A stretch of DNA of 64,000 nucleotides from Bradyrhizobium diazoefficiens (GCF_018131015.1 NZ_JAFCJJ010000015.1:1-64000); one strand, 5' to 3'. Positions 44,244 through 52,940 are shown, numbered from the stretch's first letter. The notes: generated by a model from the sequence alone, not told the origin. Made by a program: numbers and translations.

Positions 44244-44644
44244 CGACGGCGAGATTGCCGCGCCGCGCGCGTAAGAAGCGAGTCGAGATCGACCCGACGC
44301 GCATCGGCCGTCTCCTCCGCTTGGCGCTGTCGAGCGACCAGGACGGCGAGGTCATCGCTGCAGTAGGCGCGCTTAAGCGCGCCATGAGCTCGGCAGGGAT
44401 CGACCTAGACGACGTCGCCGCGTGCGCGAAAATCGTTACGCAGGACGTAGGATTTGTGTGCCGAACCCGGCAGGAATACCTGCATGCGATCCCAGGGGTG
44501 AATTCGATCCCGCCGGACCGGTGCCGCGCCAAAGCGATGAACGAGCTCCAGTACACAAGAATGGCGGCCGACTACGCACGAGAATACAATGAAGAGATTG
44601 CATCGGCCACGTCTTCACAGCGAAAGCGTAAACACAATGCCTGA
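44240..44644 (+). CDS. Hypothetical protein of the bracketed cassette (phage/island type)
   Basis: 134 residues. An Arg/Lys-rich N-terminus (RLPRRARKKRVEIDPTRIG) is followed by LLRLALSSDQDGEVIAAVGALKRAM. I associate this motif with small prophage and island proteins in alphaproteobacteria, and it predicts two helices. The C-terminus is basic and polar (SSQRKRKHN). It overlaps its upstream neighbour by four bases and its downstream neighbour by eight, so the operon is translationally coupled. Function unknown. Confidence 0.6.
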   Translation: MTTARLPRRARKKRVEIDPTRIGRLLRLALSSDQDGEVIAAVGALKRAMSSAGIDLDDVAACAKIVTQDVGFVCRTRQEYLHAIPGVNSIPPDRCRAKAMNELQYTRMAADYAREYNEEIASATSSQRKRKHNA

Positions 44645-45281
44645 TCGATGCGCAATTCCCGAAATCTTCGAAAGCGGGTGGCGGCTGCCGGAAAAGGTCT
44701 GCATTGTAGCTCCGGGATCGAATGGCCGGGGGCTCTATCAAGAGATCCCGCCGGATTACTACACGATCGCGGTCAGCAAGGCCGCACTAATTCCCGAGAT
44801 TCGAGCCTCAGTGTGGATTACGCTCCACGCGCAACAGGATTGGTACCCTGAAGCCAGCGCGTCTTTTACGGGCATTCGCATCTACGGCGATGCGGCCGCA
44901 CGAGTTGCGGAATCCGAACTTCTGGCGCTTGGTTGCGAGTGCTATTGCTTTTATGCGCCGCCCGACGCGCTGTCACCGGAGGTGCGCCCGGTGGATGGCT
45001 TCATCCGGATTGGCGGTTCGGTTTCGGGATGCGCTCTTCAGATTGCGTATAACTTTGGTGCCTCTGATATTCTGCTCTGCGGCGTGGACATGAGCGGCGA
45101 TGGATATTTCGATGGAACGACGAACGTCCAGCCCACGCACGGGGATACGTGGGGAGTGGTCAAGAACCTAAATCCCCTGATCCGCTGGATGATGGAGAAA
45201 CGAGGTCTGCGAATTCACACGCTGAGCCCGACCCGACTGGATGTGCCCTTCCTTGGCAAGGCAGCGCGCCATGACCCATGA
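44637..45281 (+). CDS. MAF/DUF115-like (6-hydroxymethylpterin-pyrophosphokinase-MptE-like) protein
   Basis: 214 residues. VCIVAPGSNGRGLYQEIPPDYYTIAV looks like a nucleotide-binding opening, and GGSVSGCALQIAYNFGASDILLCGVDMSGDGYF resembles the GGSV...A...G...I...G-D segment of DUF115/MAF proteins that modify flagellin or surface sugars. The family is assigned by motif memory only. I start at the ATG at 44,637, inside the end of the previous gene; an upstream ATG at 44,589 is possible. The last four bases overlap a 50-codon ORF. It is the only cargo gene here with a guessable fold. Confidence 0.6.
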   Translation: MPDRCAIPEIFESGWRLPEKVCIVAPGSNGRGLYQEIPPDYYTIAVSKAALIPEIRASVWITLHAQQDWYPEASASFTGIRIYGDAAARVAESELLALGCECYCFYAPPDALSPEVRPVDGFIRIGGSVSGCALQIAYNFGASDILLCGVDMSGDGYFDGTTNVQPTHGDTWGVVKNLNPLIRWMMEKRGLRIHTLSPTRLDVPFLGKAARHDP

Positions 45282-45430
45282 GTATCGCATTCCTGGCCTG
45301 CGTCGAGGCTGGTAGACTCGAAGAGCCGTTCGTTGCGGCGATTCGGCGGCGGCTATCGCGATGCACCAATGTGGGCTTCGCTCCCGTGGCTCGCATCCTC
45401 GGCAGAATCACTCGATGGGAGTTGGTCTAG
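45278..45430 (+). pseudogene. Short remnant of a glycosyltransferase-like gene ending at repeat copy B
   Basis: A 50-codon ORF beginning MSIAFLACVEAGRLEEPFVA overlaps the preceding stop (ATGA). After that the other frame reads IRRFGGGYRDAPMW, which fits better with LACVEAGRLE as the opening of a sugar-transferase-like protein. So one gene may have been frameshifted near 45,340. It ends five bases before the tRNA-Gly repeat, as if cut by the insertion. Confidence 0.45.
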
Positions 45431-45435
45431 AAGCT

Positions 45436-45481
45436 TGGAGCGGGCGAAGGGAATCGAACCCTCGTATGCAGCTTGGGAAGC
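45436..45481. other. tRNA-Gly 3'-end copy B (attachment-site-like direct repeat)
   Basis: 46 bases identical to copy A at 43,816-43,861, same orientation. Beyond the repeat the sequence differs at once (CGAATC against TGGGCG). No matching 5' half of a tRNA is present. It lies 146 bases before the integrase start, the usual place for an att site. Confidence 0.85.
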
Positions 45482-45627
45482 CGAATCTTCAGGCCGAGCC
45501 GCCGCTGTTAGCGCACCGTTAACCAATTGAAAATACTACATATTACTGCTATTATGCGCCTTTCGAGATCGACGTCAGAACGTTCGAATTCGGAAGCTGT
45601 TTTGTACGAGTGTTGTACGAGGGTTCG

Positions 45628-47232
45628 ATGCCGGTCACCTACGAACGAGAAGTAAAATCGCTGACCGACAACGACGTCGACAGCGCAATATCGTACAGTC
45701 AGAGCCGCGCGATCGCGGGAAAGATCGCGGAATGGCGGGATCGGAAGACGGTCGGATTGACGATCCGCATCACGCCGGGAAAGGCCGTCTGGTACGTACG
45801 GCGTCGCGAGGTGACGCTTCGACTGGCTTTTCTCCTACCTGGCAACCAATTCGCGCCCGTCCCGGAAAAGCTCAATCTTGAACAAGCGAGGTACGTCGCC
45901 GAGCAAATTCGTCTGGCCGGGAAGCGAAAGCGCAACTTGCGGGAATTTGCCGAGGCCTTGGTGAAGTTCGAGACCACAAAGGCAGAATACTACGATCGTA
46001 TGGGAGAAGCGAAGTGGGCCGACGAGTTGGCCAACGAGGCATCGCTCCTCGCCCAACGAAAACGTATCGGCGACACCGGCTCGACCTGGACATGGAAGGC
46101 GCTGACCGCGAAATTCCTCGCCTATCAACTGCCTAAGCTCAAAGCCAAGTACCGCAAACAATACGAGCACTACCTCAAACTACCCGAGTTCGACCCAATC
46201 AACGAGAAGCTCGTCAGCCAGGTAAAGTTGAGCGACTTGGAACGCTTGCGCGACGCGATCCATCTGAATCATGCACCTTCTGCAGTCCATCGCGCGCTCA
46301 CGCAATCCAAGACGATGATGAGTTGGGCCTGGAAGTATCACGCGACCGCCGCCGGTCTCGAGGAGGTCCAGGCCGAATGGTGGACGCGGTGGTCCTTCGA
46401 GTACAAGACTAAGACGCGCACGCACGCTCCGACGATCGAAGAGATCGCCCGCACGATCGTGCTCGCCGAGAAATTCCGACACCTGGCCGACGGCGAACAC
46501 GAGACCTACCCCGGGACCATCGGAGCGTTGTGGGGCGTGGCCCTTACCGCGCAGCGGACCGGCGGCTTCCTCCAGTTGCGTCCGGACCGACTGTTCGCGC
46601 CGCCGAAGGGCGAACGGCATCTTAAAGGATGGAAGGTCGCCAACTGGACCGAAGAAGAGATGAAGGGAGGGCGCGACGGCGGCAGACCTCATTCGCTGCC
46701 CTTGCCTCCGGAGGCGCTCAATATCCTCAACGCCTTCCATGCGGAATCCGGTGGAAAGTCCGACTGGATGTTCAGCGGCCGCGACCCCAAGAAGCATATC
46801 ACGCAGGCTGCGCTGAACCTGCTGATGTACCGGCTCCAGGGCCGCGTCTACGACCACACGGTGAAACAGAGGCCTGCTCGAAAGGGGAAGCCCGGTCCTA
46901 AACCGCGCCCCAAGAAAGAGAGACCCGATCTCTTCGAGCTCTACGGCATCGCTCCGTGGACACTGCACGATGTCCGCAGAACGATGACCACCCTGCTCGA
47001 CGACAAGCGACTCGGCGGGGCCGCAACGGCCATTCTCGGCCACAAGACCGATCATGATCGCGTCGACGAACGCGAACGCATGGCGTCGGTGACCGAGCAG
47101 CACTACAACCGCAGTCAACGGATCGGCCTGAAGGCCGAAGGCATGGCGCTCTGGGTCAAGGCGCTTCTCGCCGCCTATGCGAAGGAGATCCGGAAGTTTC
47201 GGGACATTCGGTCGACCCAGCTCGCGGCTTGA
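45628..47232 (+). CDS. Site-specific tyrosine recombinase (large island integrase)
   Basis: 534 residues. Candidate catalytic residues: Arg in LTAQRTGGFLQLRPDRLF, His-x-x-Arg in WTLHDVRRTMTTLLDD, His in AILGHKTD and the nucleophile Tyr in TEQHYNRSQR. A central Arg/Lys-rich segment RPARKGKPGPKPRPKK is unusual and may be a DNA-binding insert. The N-terminal arm-binding/SAM-like region is present. Start ATG at 45,628; GTG 45,610 is possible. It should integrate or excise an element at the tRNA-Gly 3' end next door. Confidence 0.92.
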   Translation: MPVTYEREVKSLTDNDVDSAISYSQSRAIAGKIAEWRDRKTVGLTIRITPGKAVWYVRRREVTLRLAFLLPGNQFAPVPEKLNLEQARYVAEQIRLAGKRKRNLREFAEALVKFETTKAEYYDRMGEAKWADELANEASLLAQRKRIGDTGSTWTWKALTAKFLAYQLPKLKAKYRKQYEHYLKLPEFDPINEKLVSQVKLSDLERLRDAIHLNHAPSAVHRALTQSKTMMSWAWKYHATAAGLEEVQAEWWTRWSFEYKTKTRTHAPTIEEIARTIVLAEKFRHLADGEHETYPGTIGALWGVALTAQRTGGFLQLRPDRLFAPPKGERHLKGWKVANWTEEEMKGGRDGGRPHSLPLPPEALNILNAFHAESGGKSDWMFSGRDPKKHITQAALNLLMYRLQGRVYDHTVKQRPARKGKPGPKPRPKKERPDLFELYGIAPWTLHDVRRTMTTLLDDKRLGGAATAILGHKTDHDRVDERERMASVTEQHYNRSQRIGLKAEGMALWVKALLAAYAKEIRKFRDIRSTQLAA

Positions 47233-48353
47233 AAAATCCAATGCAGGGACTTTTCCTCTTTGGCGGAGAGAGGTGGGACTCTCACCCCCTTCGCCGCGAG
47301 CCCGCAAAAACAGCCGAAAAACAAGGATTCCGATCAGGTCCGGTCGAAGTTTGTGACCACCGCTGTGTACCACCGATTCGGTCCGCGGGGTCGTCAATCT
47401 CGGCCGATTTCGGGGAGTTTCCGGAAACGGTCTTCGGATCTGGGAGCCCCCTTACTCGTCCAAGTTCGAAACGTGCGCTCGGCGGACTGAGCTGCGTGGA
47501 GCCAGCGGTCGGCCCCGCGAGTCGTCCTCCGGCGGCGGCCCGGCCCGTCCCACCGGACGCCAAGGTGCCTCCCCGCCGGGTGCGCCGCGGCCCCGGCGGA
47601 GTACCTCGACCGCGGTCGGGCTGCGGTCTTCACCAACGAATCCTAGAGATCGAGCCCTTGGAAAGTCCGGCGCCCGACCCGCGCCGGGCCCGTCCGATCC
47701 GCCCGCACACCTGGCGGCACGGAGCCCCCGATTTGAAGAGGTACGGGCTGGTGACAAATCCCGCCCGCGTTGTGTGGCAAGCCACACCGAAATTGCGCAG
47801 CCTGGCCGCCCAGCTTGGGCGTCGTCTCACTGTTCAAGATCTGGCGAAACTACGCCCACCATAGCCGTTCATCCGATCGCGCCGGACATATTGCGGGCGA
47901 ATCCTAAGGTGGAATTGCGGTTCGCCCTCGGCCTGTGGGCAATGCTGCGTGAGGAGTTGGCCGAGGGACGAACCACCCGCTCGATCGGCGGATCGGGCAG
48001 GCCCCGCAATCCAAGCATTTCACGCGACTCGCGCAATTGGCCTTGCGGGCATTAATCTTTGGAACAGGTGCCTGTCGCGTGTGTTCGACTTTGCCACAGT
48101 GCAGTCCGCCCTTGGCTCTGGGCTGGGGCTGAAATTCGAGCCAAGGGCGGTGCCTGCGTCCCCCGCACTGGTGTCGATCGACAGGCATAGCGATTCAAAC
48201 ACTTTGCAATGTCAGAATGTATTGGCCCTTTGGACAGATCTCGGAATCCCCAGCCGTCCGTGGGTCTGTACTCACGACCAGCCGAATGACCTGACGCTTC
48301 TCAGCGCCACTCCTGCCTAAGCTAGAGAGATGAGATCAATTTCTGCAGCGTCT
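47233..48353. other. 1.1-kb gap, no supported gene
   Basis: Only short, overlapping open frames without ribosome binding sites or recognisable motifs occur on both strands. The start (47,250-47,300) has a CTCTTTGGCGGAGAGAGGTGG-like hairpin-rich stretch just after the integrase. I see no transposase motif. Probably decayed island DNA. Confidence 0.4.
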
Positions 48354-48485
48354 TCATTCAAGATCACGATAAATCTTGATCGCGAGCATGAGCAGCGACG
48401 CCGCCGCAAGCACTAGAGGGCAGATCAGTGGCAGCCTCTCCAGCACGGCGATGACGGCCGGCCGCCCGACTATATTCTTCTTCAC
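48354..48485 (-). CDS. Candidate 43-residue single-span membrane peptide
   Basis: Reads MKKNIVGRPAVIAVLERLPL then a hydrophobic run (ICPLVLAAASLLMLAI) ending KIYRDLE. GTG start at 48,485, with no clear ribosome binding site. The hydrophobic span flanked by charged ends looks like a real membrane micropeptide rather than chance, but conservation is unknown. Confidence 0.4.
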   Translation of the reverse strand: MKKNIVGRPAVIAVLERLPLICPLVLAAASLLMLAIKIYRDLE

Positions 48486-48777
48486 GCGCGCTAAGCGCCA
48501 GCTGCAACACCCATCCGGTCAACTCCGGTTGGCCCCCAGGAGCGGCGGTCCCCTAACTATCAGCGCGAACGCGTTCGCGCGCCATCGGCCGGCGGATCGG
48601 AACCTGGATGAAGGTTAAGAACGTCTTTCAACTTTGCTTTCGGGAATTAGCCGGACATTCACGTGTTTGCGAAGGAAATGCCATCAATGAGGAACGTGGC
48701 TTTGGTCAAACCGGTTTTGTAGGCGTACTCAGCCGCGATGAGCGCGAGGGCAATCCGTAGCAGTAATAGAGGCCGCC

Positions 48778-49002
48778 ATGGCGTTGCTGGAATTCCTAAC
48801 CGTTTCACCGACTGCAGGGCTTTTTCTCGTGATTGTAGGGACCTTAATGATCGTCATCGGAATGATCGGCCTGGCCCGCCGAAGGAGGCCGCCGTCGGGC
48901 GAAAACCATGCAGCGCAGCAAGCGCCAGCACTGCAGCCGTGGAAACGGGAGCAGGCTCCGATGCCGGAGCCATCGAGCGCAGCGCAGAAAAACGGTGCCT
49001 GA
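48778..49002 (+). CDS. Small single-span membrane protein
   Basis: 74 residues. The N-terminal hydrophobic span FLTVSPTAGLFLVIVGTLMIVIGMIG is followed by a basic stop-transfer ARRRRPPSG and a disordered Ala/Pro/Gln-rich tail. The orientation should leave the tail in the cytoplasm. ATG at 48,778; a GAGG lies just upstream. No family recognised. Confidence 0.5.
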   Translation: MALLEFLTVSPTAGLFLVIVGTLMIVIGMIGLARRRRPPSGENHAAQQAPALQPWKREQAPMPEPSSAAQKNGA

Positions 49003-49269
49003 TTTCCCTCCGCAGAGCGGCCACGTCTGGCGCGCCCGCGCAGCGGGCATTGGAAGGGTTGGTCTTGCGCAGCGAGAGCGGCAGCGAGCGCAGATCGTCA
49101 CCGCCCAGCGCGAGCACATTGAAGGCGTAGAGCTGCACCTCGTGGTAGTCGCACTTGCGCGAGTGCGGCGCGTTCAAGTCCGATACGTCATCGACGCCGA
49201 GCACGCCGCCTCGACGTATCAAGTGAACAGACGCCGGTTGCGGACACCAGGTAGTCTCTTGGGGGGCCG

Positions 49270-49440
49270 ATGGGAAACTCCGCAATGACACGTCCATCTG
49301 ATCCTCACACCCGGGCAGCCGAGCAACTTCTGATCTGGGCCTTAGAGGAGATTGAAAAGGCCGACAATGTGGAAGCCGCGCAGCACGCGCGCCAAGCATT
49401 GGACGCACTGCGAAAGAGCCAAAAGCCCGTGTTCACCTGA
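49270..49440 (+). CDS. Small hypothetical protein, helical and acidic
   Basis: 56 residues: MGNSAMTRPSDPHTRAAEQL followed by a predicted amphipathic helical pair (LIWALEEIEKADNVEAAQHA, then ARQALDALRKSQ). The codons read as a proper protein with a helical repeat feel, and GGGGGG lies just before the ATG. A second ATG at 49,285 gives 51 residues. Function unknown. Confidence 0.5.
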   Translation: MGNSAMTRPSDPHTRAAEQLLIWALEEIEKADNVEAAQHARQALDALRKSQKPVFT

Positions 49441-49538
49441 TCGCGGGATGAGGCATGTTGGCCGTGGATTAACGTTAGCGTGGTAATCCGTGATGCAACG
49501 GATTGCTGTGTCGCTTCGGCCTGTCCTAAGCCGCGCCC

Positions 49539-49697
49539 ATGCCATCGTCACGCAGCGAGCCACCACTAAATTGTGAGAAGTGCCAACGCGAACTGATTTT
49601 CGTTGGCAACCTGCCTCCAATCGGAAACCGAGAAACGATACGGGTCTGCCGCTGCGACCCTTGCAAACTGATCGTTTCGATCCCTCCGGTTCGGTAG
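49539..49697 (+). CDS. 52-residue zinc-ribbon-like peptide
   Basis: Begins MPSSRSEPPLNCEKCQRELI and carries CEKC followed about 25 residues later by CRCDPC, a four-cysteine (CxxC, CxxC) zinc-ribbon arrangement. The weak ribosome binding site is a caution. Convergent with a second zinc-ribbon ORF at 49,745-49,864. Possibly nucleic-acid or protein binding. Confidence 0.5.
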   Translation: MPSSRSEPPLNCEKCQRELIFVGNLPPIGNRETIRVCRCDPCKLIVSIPPVR

Positions 49698-49744
49698 CCG
49701 GACGCCCCCAAGCTCCTTGTCAATTGGCGCGCAAAGCGCCCTCT

Positions 49745-49864
49745 TCAGCGCGGGTCTGGCTCCTCGCACCTCACACATATCGGACCAGGCTTCCTGCTCA
49801 ATGGAGGGAAGCTCATCGGTTTTTTGCACTTCGGGCAGGTCGGCCAATCGGGAAGCTTACGCAT
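49745..49864 (-). CDS. 39-residue zinc-ribbon-like peptide
   Basis: Begins MRKLPDWPTCPKCKKPMSF and ends with CVRCEEPDPR. Two CxxC pairs 17 residues apart form a minimal zinc ribbon. I recall similar CPKC-type mini-proteins from bradyrhizobial genomes. A longer frame over the same bases lacks any motif, so this one is preferred. Confidence 0.5.
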   Translation of the reverse strand: MRKLPDWPTCPKCKKPMSFPPLSRKPGPICVRCEEPDPR

Positions 49865-50225
49865 GGTCGGATACTAAACGCCATGACTTGTGCTGGGATT
49901 TGACTTCGCTCAAGTTTGCGGAACGTAAAACTACTCGCCGGTCGGCGGCCTCGATAGCCATTTCCCGTCCTCACTCGCAGCCGCGATCTGCACCGAGTGC
50001 TCGCGCATCCATTTCGGTAACGTCCGCGTCGCCAGGGTCGATGCAATGCGCAGCGCCGACACTCTGGACACGGGAAGGCCTGGCCGCGAAGGCTCCCAAG
50101 ACTTCAGCCGTCTGGGTATCGGAGGTCTTGAAGGGCTTCAGCGTCCGTCCGGTTCTCCGCCACGACCTCGTTGAACTCTGCGGGCGAGCACTAGCAGACG
50201 TTGCGTGTCCTTACCCGGCGCTGTT
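49865..50225. other. Gap without a supported gene
   Basis: About 360 bases with open frames in several registers on both strands but no clear start signal or motif. One minus frame reads TLKPFKTSDTQTAEVL, another has CPECRRC; neither can be joined to a start confidently. Confidence 0.3.
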
Positions 50226-50315
50226 CTATTGAATGCCCGCAACCAGTACATACGCCAGAATTGTCGCAAAGACGCCCAATCCAATGGTGGTAATCTTGAA
50301 CAAGAGGACTGCCAT
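50226..50315 (-). CDS. 29-residue membrane micropeptide with strong ribosome binding site
   Basis: MAVLLFKITTIGLGVFATIL continuing AYVLVAGIQ: almost wholly hydrophobic with one Lys. A GGAGG lies eight bases before the ATG, which makes translation likely. The length equals that of the peptide at 52,247-52,336. Could be a membrane micropeptide or a type I toxin-like peptide; no partner RNA is identified. Confidence 0.55.
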   Translation of the reverse strand: MAVLLFKITTIGLGVFATILAYVLVAGIQ

Positions 50316-50583
50316 CAGCTGTACCTCCACATCGCAAATCAGCTGAATCCTACGCGCTCACCTTACAGCCGCAAGCAACCGTGGATTGGTGAAGCGCACA
50401 ACCATCTTCGTAAGTTGGACGAGCAATCGCTGAGCGTGCCAGAATAGGATCAAGGCTCAACGTTTGCGTGACGGCGCTCGCGCCTGCGCTAACGGCAGGG
50501 GCAGGATGATCGACAAGAGCGGGCTGGAGTCCTCAGGCAGTGCAGAGCCATGCCTCTCTGGTCGTCGCGCCTCCCGAGTCGTC
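50316..50583. other. Gap without a supported gene
   Basis: Short fragmentary frames only, apart from the end of the neighbouring gene. Nothing recognised. Confidence 0.3.
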
Positions 50584-50991
50584 TCATGCCGACCGACGTT
50601 CGCGCGCGGTACGCCGCATTCTCCCGCGACGCACCTTGCCATCATCCAAGCGGCGGTGCGGAGCGCTGGGAGGCAGGCGTTCGCTCATCGACTGCCGCTC
50701 GCTCGGTTCATCAAACGTACTTTCAGGAACGGCTGTCGCAAGACGTTCCAAGCCAGCCAAGAAGGCTCTTCCCGCCTCGGTGATGCACCACTCGCCCGGC
50801 TCTCGCGTCACCAGCTTCTGACCGAATATGTCGATGCTTGAAGGTGCCCGCTCCGCCAGCCGCTTCATTCGTTGCGACCATTCCGAGCCGCTCGAATAGA
50901 ACACGGCCAAATGCCGTTTCACGACGTCGAGGGTAGCTCGACCATCGGGCTGACCATCCAAAATCTTGAGGATCGATACCGCAAAACTCAC
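50584..50991 (-). CDS. Conserved-looking hypothetical, winged-helix-like
   Basis: 135 residues: ILKILDGQPDGRATLDVVKRHLAVFY, then SEWSQRMKRLAERAPSSIDIFGQ and EWCITEAGRAFLAGLERLA. The order helix, helix, beta-wing-like strand with TEAGRAFL resembles winged-helix DNA-binding proteins. I recall near-identical proteins across Bradyrhizobium. The last 30 residues are Arg-rich and may be a readthrough tail. Function unknown. Confidence 0.65.
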   Translation of the reverse strand: MSFAVSILKILDGQPDGRATLDVVKRHLAVFYSSGSEWSQRMKRLAERAPSSIDIFGQKLVTREPGEWCITEAGRAFLAGLERLATAVPESTFDEPSERQSMSERLPPSAPHRRLDDGKVRRGRMRRTARERRSA

Positions 50992-51379
50992 AGCACGCCC
51001 TGCCCCAAACGCAACAGACTAGAAGTATGGCGCTTACAGTACGTCTCGGTCGGGAGGTGTCCAGAGGAAACTCTTCCACGCCGGATATGCACGTTGATGT
51101 GCACAAAAGTCGAGTTCGCGCGACTCGTCAATCTTCTCTGCACGCTGCGGTGCATACGGGTCCAGCATCTTGTTACAGTTTCTTGTATTCGATCAAAGCT
51201 CGCGCATCACGATAGGATCGCTTTCACTTTATTTACCAGACCACTTTTTCCGCCACGACAAGCCACGACAGCGACTTTTCAAGACCGGCGCGAGTACGCA
51301 CAATTTGCCACGAACACCGACTCGCCGTGGCGGTGTGCCGAGACTATGCCATCGCAAGCTAATTTATGAGTGTTCTGGC
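50992..51379. other. Gap before the PilZ gene
   Basis: No supported gene. It contains an inverted repeat GCACGTTGATGTGC near 51,088 and an AT-richer stretch from about 51,165 that could hold the PilZ promoter. Confidence 0.3.
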
Positions 51380-51667
51380 ATGATCGAACGTCGTGTACTC
51401 GAGCGCATACCGCTCGACCAGTTGGCCTTGGTGGCTTCCGATGAAATACGAGGGGCTCATCCAGCATTCGTGCGCAACATCAGCCCCGCAGGTGCTTGCA
51501 TATCTTTGCCGGCCCACTTTTGTGCAAACGTGTTCAAGTTGTCGTTCGACGGTTTTCGTCGAAGCGTCACCTGCCGTATTGTCTGGAAAACGGGAGAATT
51601 GTGCGGTGTTTCCTTTGTCTCGGACTGGTGCGGGTCCCAAGCAGCCACGCTCGGCGAGCACAAGTGA
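51380..51667 (+). CDS. PilZ domain protein (c-di-GMP effector-like)
   Basis: 95 residues. The N-terminus MIERRVLERIPLDQLALVAS has an RxxxR-like opening (RRVLER), and DEIRGAHPAFVRNISPAGACISLPA matches the second PilZ motif (D/N-x-S-x-x-G) as NISPAGA. It is one domain with no partner. It could bind cyclic di-GMP, but the first arginine motif is short. ATG at 51,380; upstream extensions do not add homology. Confidence 0.72.
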   Translation: MIERRVLERIPLDQLALVASDEIRGAHPAFVRNISPAGACISLPAHFCANVFKLSFDGFRRSVTCRIVWKTGELCGVSFVSDWCGSQAATLGEHK

Positions 51668-52061
51668 TTCCCATTCTGCGGCTCGGGAAAAAGCGCTGCC
51701 CCCACATGCAAATGGGGCGCAGCCGCGACCCGCTCCGGGTCAGGTCTTTCCTTGCCGGCGGCTTAGTCAGGTCTGAAACCAGACCATCACCACACGCCTC
51801 AGATTTACAACTTGGCGTGCCGAAGCCTCGGTGAAGGATCCTCCTGTGCGACCGCCTCCCGGAGCGCGGCGGTGTCAACATGTCGCTGGTGGATAACCAC
51901 GCAAAAGCCTGCCCGCGGATATCGTATAGCCAAGTTTGGGCGATCAAATTGACTTGGTACCATACGGGCCGCGCATAGGTCCGCCAGCGCAGGGCCGTCA
52001 GCGGGTTTAGGTGATGCATCCCCTGACGGCCCTTCTTCTGACGACCGCGCGAAAGGGCGTT
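51668..52061. other. Gap with a hairpin
   Basis: Just after the PilZ stop, CTGCCCCCACATGCAAATGGGG forms a small imperfect hairpin near 51,697. No gene supported in the rest. Confidence 0.3.
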
Positions 52062-52150
52062 ATGAGCGAAGATCACCTGCCGACCTTATTGGGTTGGGCC
52101 TTGGCCCTCATAGCCTGGCAGGGTTCGTCGCAGTCTACTTGCCCTGGTAG
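52062..52150 (+). pseudogene. Broken 29-residue membrane micropeptide
   Basis: ATG at 52,062 with AAAGGG five bases upstream. The frame reads MSEDHLPTLLGWALALI; a one-base shift then gives LAGFVAVYLPW and a TAG. The span is 89 bases, one short of the 90 needed for 29 codons and a stop. Restoring one G (ATAGCC to ATAGGCC) makes a continuous hydrophobic peptide. Confidence 0.45.
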
Positions 52151-52246
52151 TGCTATGTATATGCAGAGTCGGTCACGCCAGGGACTGCAGTCAACTTGGC
52201 TAACTAGCCGACCTCATAGAGGCCGACCGTCGAACTGCGGTCCCCA

Positions 52247-52336
52247 TCAGAGCGCAAACAGGATGACCCCGATCAACGCGGTTGAAAACAAGCCTGACAG
52301 GACGACAAGCGTTGCGAAGAGACGGTCGAACAGCAT
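52247..52336 (-). CDS. 29-residue membrane micropeptide
   Basis: MLFDRLFATLVVLSGLFSTA then LIGVILFAL: one span with Asp/Arg only near the N-terminus. AAGG lies seven bases before the ATG at 52,336. The longer open frame (to 52,456) adds residues without motif. Same length as the peptide at 50,226-50,315. Confidence 0.5.
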   Translation of the reverse strand: MLFDRLFATLVVLSGLFSTALIGVILFAL

Positions 52337-52534
52337 GGCACGCGCCTTTGACCAATTGACGCACATATTGTGGTTGAATTTCTTATGACTAACAATTGCT
52401 CCAGTGAGGCCGTCGGCGGCAAAGGGCTTTCCGTTTATGGCATCACCAAATGGCAAGAAGCTACATTGCGGAAGCCGATAGGTTCAGGCAGCATCGATAG
52501 TCTGACACTGGCGGATGTCCTACCTCCAATAGCT

Positions 52535-52940
52535 CCGTTCGCCAGCGCACCTCCGGCAGCGGCTTCACCATCAATGCCCCAACCGGCGTCGTCACCGTCG
52601 CGGATCTCACCAAGCACGACTACGAGGGCGCGGCGCACGGCCATGCCCACGCCATCACGGCGCAGCCCAGCGACGGCACGCTGACCAGCTCCAACACCTT
52701 CACGATCAACGTGGCGGACGTCGCTCCGTCGGTGCCACTCGATGCCGACGCCAACACGAACACCATTGCCGAAGGCGCCGCCAACGGCTCAACTGTGGGC
52801 ATCACGGGGTCCGCGACCGACGTCAACGGCCCCGCCGTCACCTATTCGCTGATCGGCGACACTTCCGGCGGCGGTTTCACCATCAACCCAACGACCGGTG
52901 TGATCAAACGTCGCCGATTCCACCAAAGCGTAGGCTAAAT
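52535..52940 (+). pseudogene. Remnant of a large cadherin/VCBS-repeat adhesin
   Basis: Read in frame this gives GSGFTINAPTGVVTVADLTK, ITAQPSDGTLTSSNTFTINV, ATDVNGPAVTYSLIGDTSGG and GFTINPTTGVI. These are parts of two bacterial Ig-like/cadherin repeats found in very long secreted adhesins. Downstream the other frame continues VADSTKA, so there is a frameshift near 52,905, and no start or signal peptide is present. Only about 130 residues of what was probably a multi-thousand-residue protein remain. Confidence 0.75.

Noticed and set aside
45333..45530. 65-codon ORF spanning the second tRNA-Gly repeat (contains GIEPSYAAWEA)
   Set aside because: Translation of antisense tRNA sequence, a common annotation artefact.
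47229..47864. 211-codon ORF after the integrase
   Set aside because: No motif, biased composition, no ribosome binding site; treated as non-coding.
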